A stretch of 38,658 bases of DNA from the NCBI GenBank assembly GCA_041663205.1, contig JBAZQZ010000008.1, positions 1 to 38,658 on the forward strand, read 5' to 3'. Origin of the DNA: UM-FILTER-38-24 sp041663205 (lineage in GTDB: Bacteria > Patescibacteriota > Gracilibacteria > UBA1369 > LOWO2-01-FULL-3). The notes beneath the pieces were generated by a model. The model searched no databases, was not told the DNA's origin, and worked only from the letters and a program-made list of their open reading frames with translations. Positions within the stretch are counted from its first letter, which is position 1; each line of letters begins with the position of its first letter. This document shows positions 37,380 to 38,658 of this stretch, one piece after another. Both the position numbers and the translations under genes were made by a program.

Positions 37380-38658
37380 TTAAAACTTCCCCAAAATCTT
37401 CTGCCAAACTTTTTTGAAAAACTTTTTAAATCCGTTTTGTTTGAGATATCGAGTCCCGGTTTTTACGGCACGCAAAGGGCGCTTGACTAAGCCAAAAACC
37501 GCAAGCGTTACCCCAAGCACTCCGCCACCAAAACCACCACCAAACCTCGCCCCGCCACTTCCTCTATCCGGCGCAGGCCTAGGGTTTTCCAGCCATTTCA
37601 AAACGCTCTCGCACGTAAATGCGTATCCGCAAAATTTTTCTGTATATTCTCGCCCGCGCGCGCCATATTCTTTTAAACGCGCGCTATCGCGTCCGCCGTT
37701 GTACCACTCGCGATAAATCGTGCAAATCGCACTCGCCAATTCTTCGTAATTTCCACTGCGGACTCCGACGCCCGCGCCAAATTCGGTGCATTCCCGCGCG
37801 ATTTCACTGCCGAGCGTTGTGACCACAGGCAAGCCGAATTTCATCATTTCATTGAGTCTGTTTCTCGCGCCGAAAAATGTTTCCGCGCATTTCCTGTCCA
37901 CATTAAGCCCCAAATGCGCGCGCCCGTAAATATAAGGAATATCAGCCGTGTCGACCCATCCCAAAAACACGAATCTATTTCGAAATTCCGACTTCTCGAT
38001 CAACTCTTTAAACTTCGCAAAAGTCTTATTGTCCAAGCCCGAAATCTCGCCTCCAGTAGACACAAAATACAATTTCTCGCATTTTTTCATCGCCTCCGAT
38101 ACGCCTTTAAATAATGTAATTTCATCGACCCAAGTATTGTATCCGCCCATCCAAAGCATCATGAAAGCATCTTTCGGCACGCGCCCCAAAACTTCCCCCA
38201 ATCCGGAAGGGAGCTCATCCTTCAGCCCTCTTTCGCCATCAAACCATTCCGTGCCGTTTGGAATATGTTCGACGAATTTGTATCCGAAACTATCTTTGCT
38301 CATTCTGCCGAAAGCCGCAAGTTCGCCGTACAAAGCGTTTTCTTGCGGTTTTGAAACCACTGAAATTTTATCCGCCCGCGAAACAATACTCCTCTCCATA
38401 TTATAGTAATGGTCGAGATAATCGTCGCTATCCATTTTATAGGCTTGCGCCTGCGCCTCCGCCATCACCCAGCCATTCAAGTCCGCCCAAAATGGCGCCG
38501 AAAATCGAAGGCGGGAAGCCAAAAACGAGGGATAAGTATTTACTCCGATCACAACATCCGGCGAAAATTCGTCGCACACTTTTTGCAAGGTCTTAAGAAT
38601 TTGAGGATCATCTTTCGAAATCAAAATTTCGGAATATTTGTCGGAAAGCGCTGTCTCT
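37380..38658 (-). CDS. GT4-like glycosyltransferase, 5' end outside window (partial)
   Basis: The frame is open to the window edge, so the N-terminus is missing; the 426 codons present (including partial upstream sequence) cover most of a GT-B enzyme. The N-terminal half includes VDF-like SPDVVIGVNTYPSFLASRL and the acceptor-side APFWADLNGWVMAEAQAQAY. The linker FVEHIPNGTEWFDGE follows. The C-terminal domain has FVFLGWVDTADIPYIYGRAHLGLNV, then FGLPVVTTLGSEIARE. A glycine-rich segment (GSGGARFGGGFGGG) and a basic tail with hydrophobic helix follow, perhaps for membrane contact. The substrate is unknown. GC content is higher than in the neighbours. Confidence 0.8.
   Translation of the reverse strand, partial: ETALSDKYSEILISKDDPQILKTLQKVCDEFSPDVVIGVNTYPSFLASRLRFSAPFWADLNGWVMAEAQAQAYKMDSDDYLDHYYNMERSIVSRADKISVVSKPQENALYGELAAFGRMSKDSFGYKFVEHIPNGTEWFDGERGLKDELPSGLGEVLGRVPKDAFMMLWMGGYNTWVDEITLFKGVSEAMKKCEKLYFVSTGGEISGLDNKTFAKFKELIEKSEFRNRFVFLGWVDTADIPYIYGRAHLGLNVDRKCAETFFGARNRLNEMMKFGLPVVTTLGSEIARECTEFGAGVGVRSGNYEELASAICTIYREWYNGGRDSARLKEYGARGREYTEKFCGYAFTCESVLKWLENPRPAPDRGSGGARFGGGFGGGVLGVTLAVFGLVKRPLRAVKTGTRYLKQNGFKKFFKKVWQKILGKF

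Noticed and set aside
1..38658. CRISPR arrays, insertion sequences, rRNA, prophage
   Set aside because: I saw no regularly spaced repeats, no transposase, no rRNA segments and no phage structural genes; the single Xer-like gene is not enough for a prophage.

Overview
The window looks like chromosomal DNA of a Candidate Phyla Radiation (Patescibacteria) bacterium. It is most like the Peregrinibacteria/Gracilibacteria side, but that placement is an inference from content and not a database result. The reasons are: AT-rich, compact gene order; a standard code with TGA used as stop; a long cysteine-rich zinc-finger protein of a type I associate with CPR genomes; a PAGQAG-type palindromic insertion inside a housekeeping gene; a type IV pilus/competence flavour (PilB/GspE-type ATPase, DprA, RecA/RecX); several toxin-antitoxin modules; and large secreted proteins with cohesin, dockerin, lamin-tail and S-layer-homology domains.

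Layout. 1-420 is the start of a secreted protein leaving the window. 525-3667 (minus) is an operon: dGTPase-like HD hydrolase, NrdR, a membrane protein and a GH114-type glycosidase. 3726-6573 (plus) holds a small unknown protein, a Xer-type recombinase that starts right after a terminator-like hairpin, and the cysteine-rich protein. 6561-8177 holds a lipoprotein and a Panacea-type toxin-antitoxin pair. 8227-12104 (plus) holds an FtsE-like ATPase without FtsX, PurM, DprA and an MFS transporter. 12085-16671 (minus) is gspE/pilB, nusA, recX and recA, with a striking palindrome in the recA promoter. 16845-20997 holds two small envelope/zinc proteins, a GT4 glycosyltransferase, NAD kinase and glutamate dehydrogenase. 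21107-25043 (minus) is a surface cluster: DNA-binding protein, membrane-anchored cohesin protein, LTD-cohesin-dockerin protein and polysaccharide deacetylase. 25093-28418 holds tRNA-Lys, an HNH protein, a membrane protein and dnaJ with a CIRCE-like operator. 28668-35579 is one 2303-residue S-layer-homology protein. 35646-37346 holds a RelBE-type pair, tRNA-Glu and a Fic toxin with a 47-residue antitoxin. 37380-38658 is a partial glycosyltransferase.

How the parts may work together. The cohesin/dockerin pair, the giant SLH protein, the deacetylase and the GH114-like enzyme suggest a non-covalently assembled cell-surface machine for attachment or glycan handling. PilB, DprA, RecA and RecX fit DNA uptake and recombination. 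Three unrelated toxin-antitoxin modules lie in one 38 kb stretch.

Expression signals are unusual. I found sigma70-like promoters (TTGaca / TAtAcT with 17-bp spacers), but almost no Shine-Dalgarno sequences. In 24 of the 36 starts I checked, the base before the start codon is T. Some genes appear leaderless, with a -10 box only 6-7 nt before ATG.
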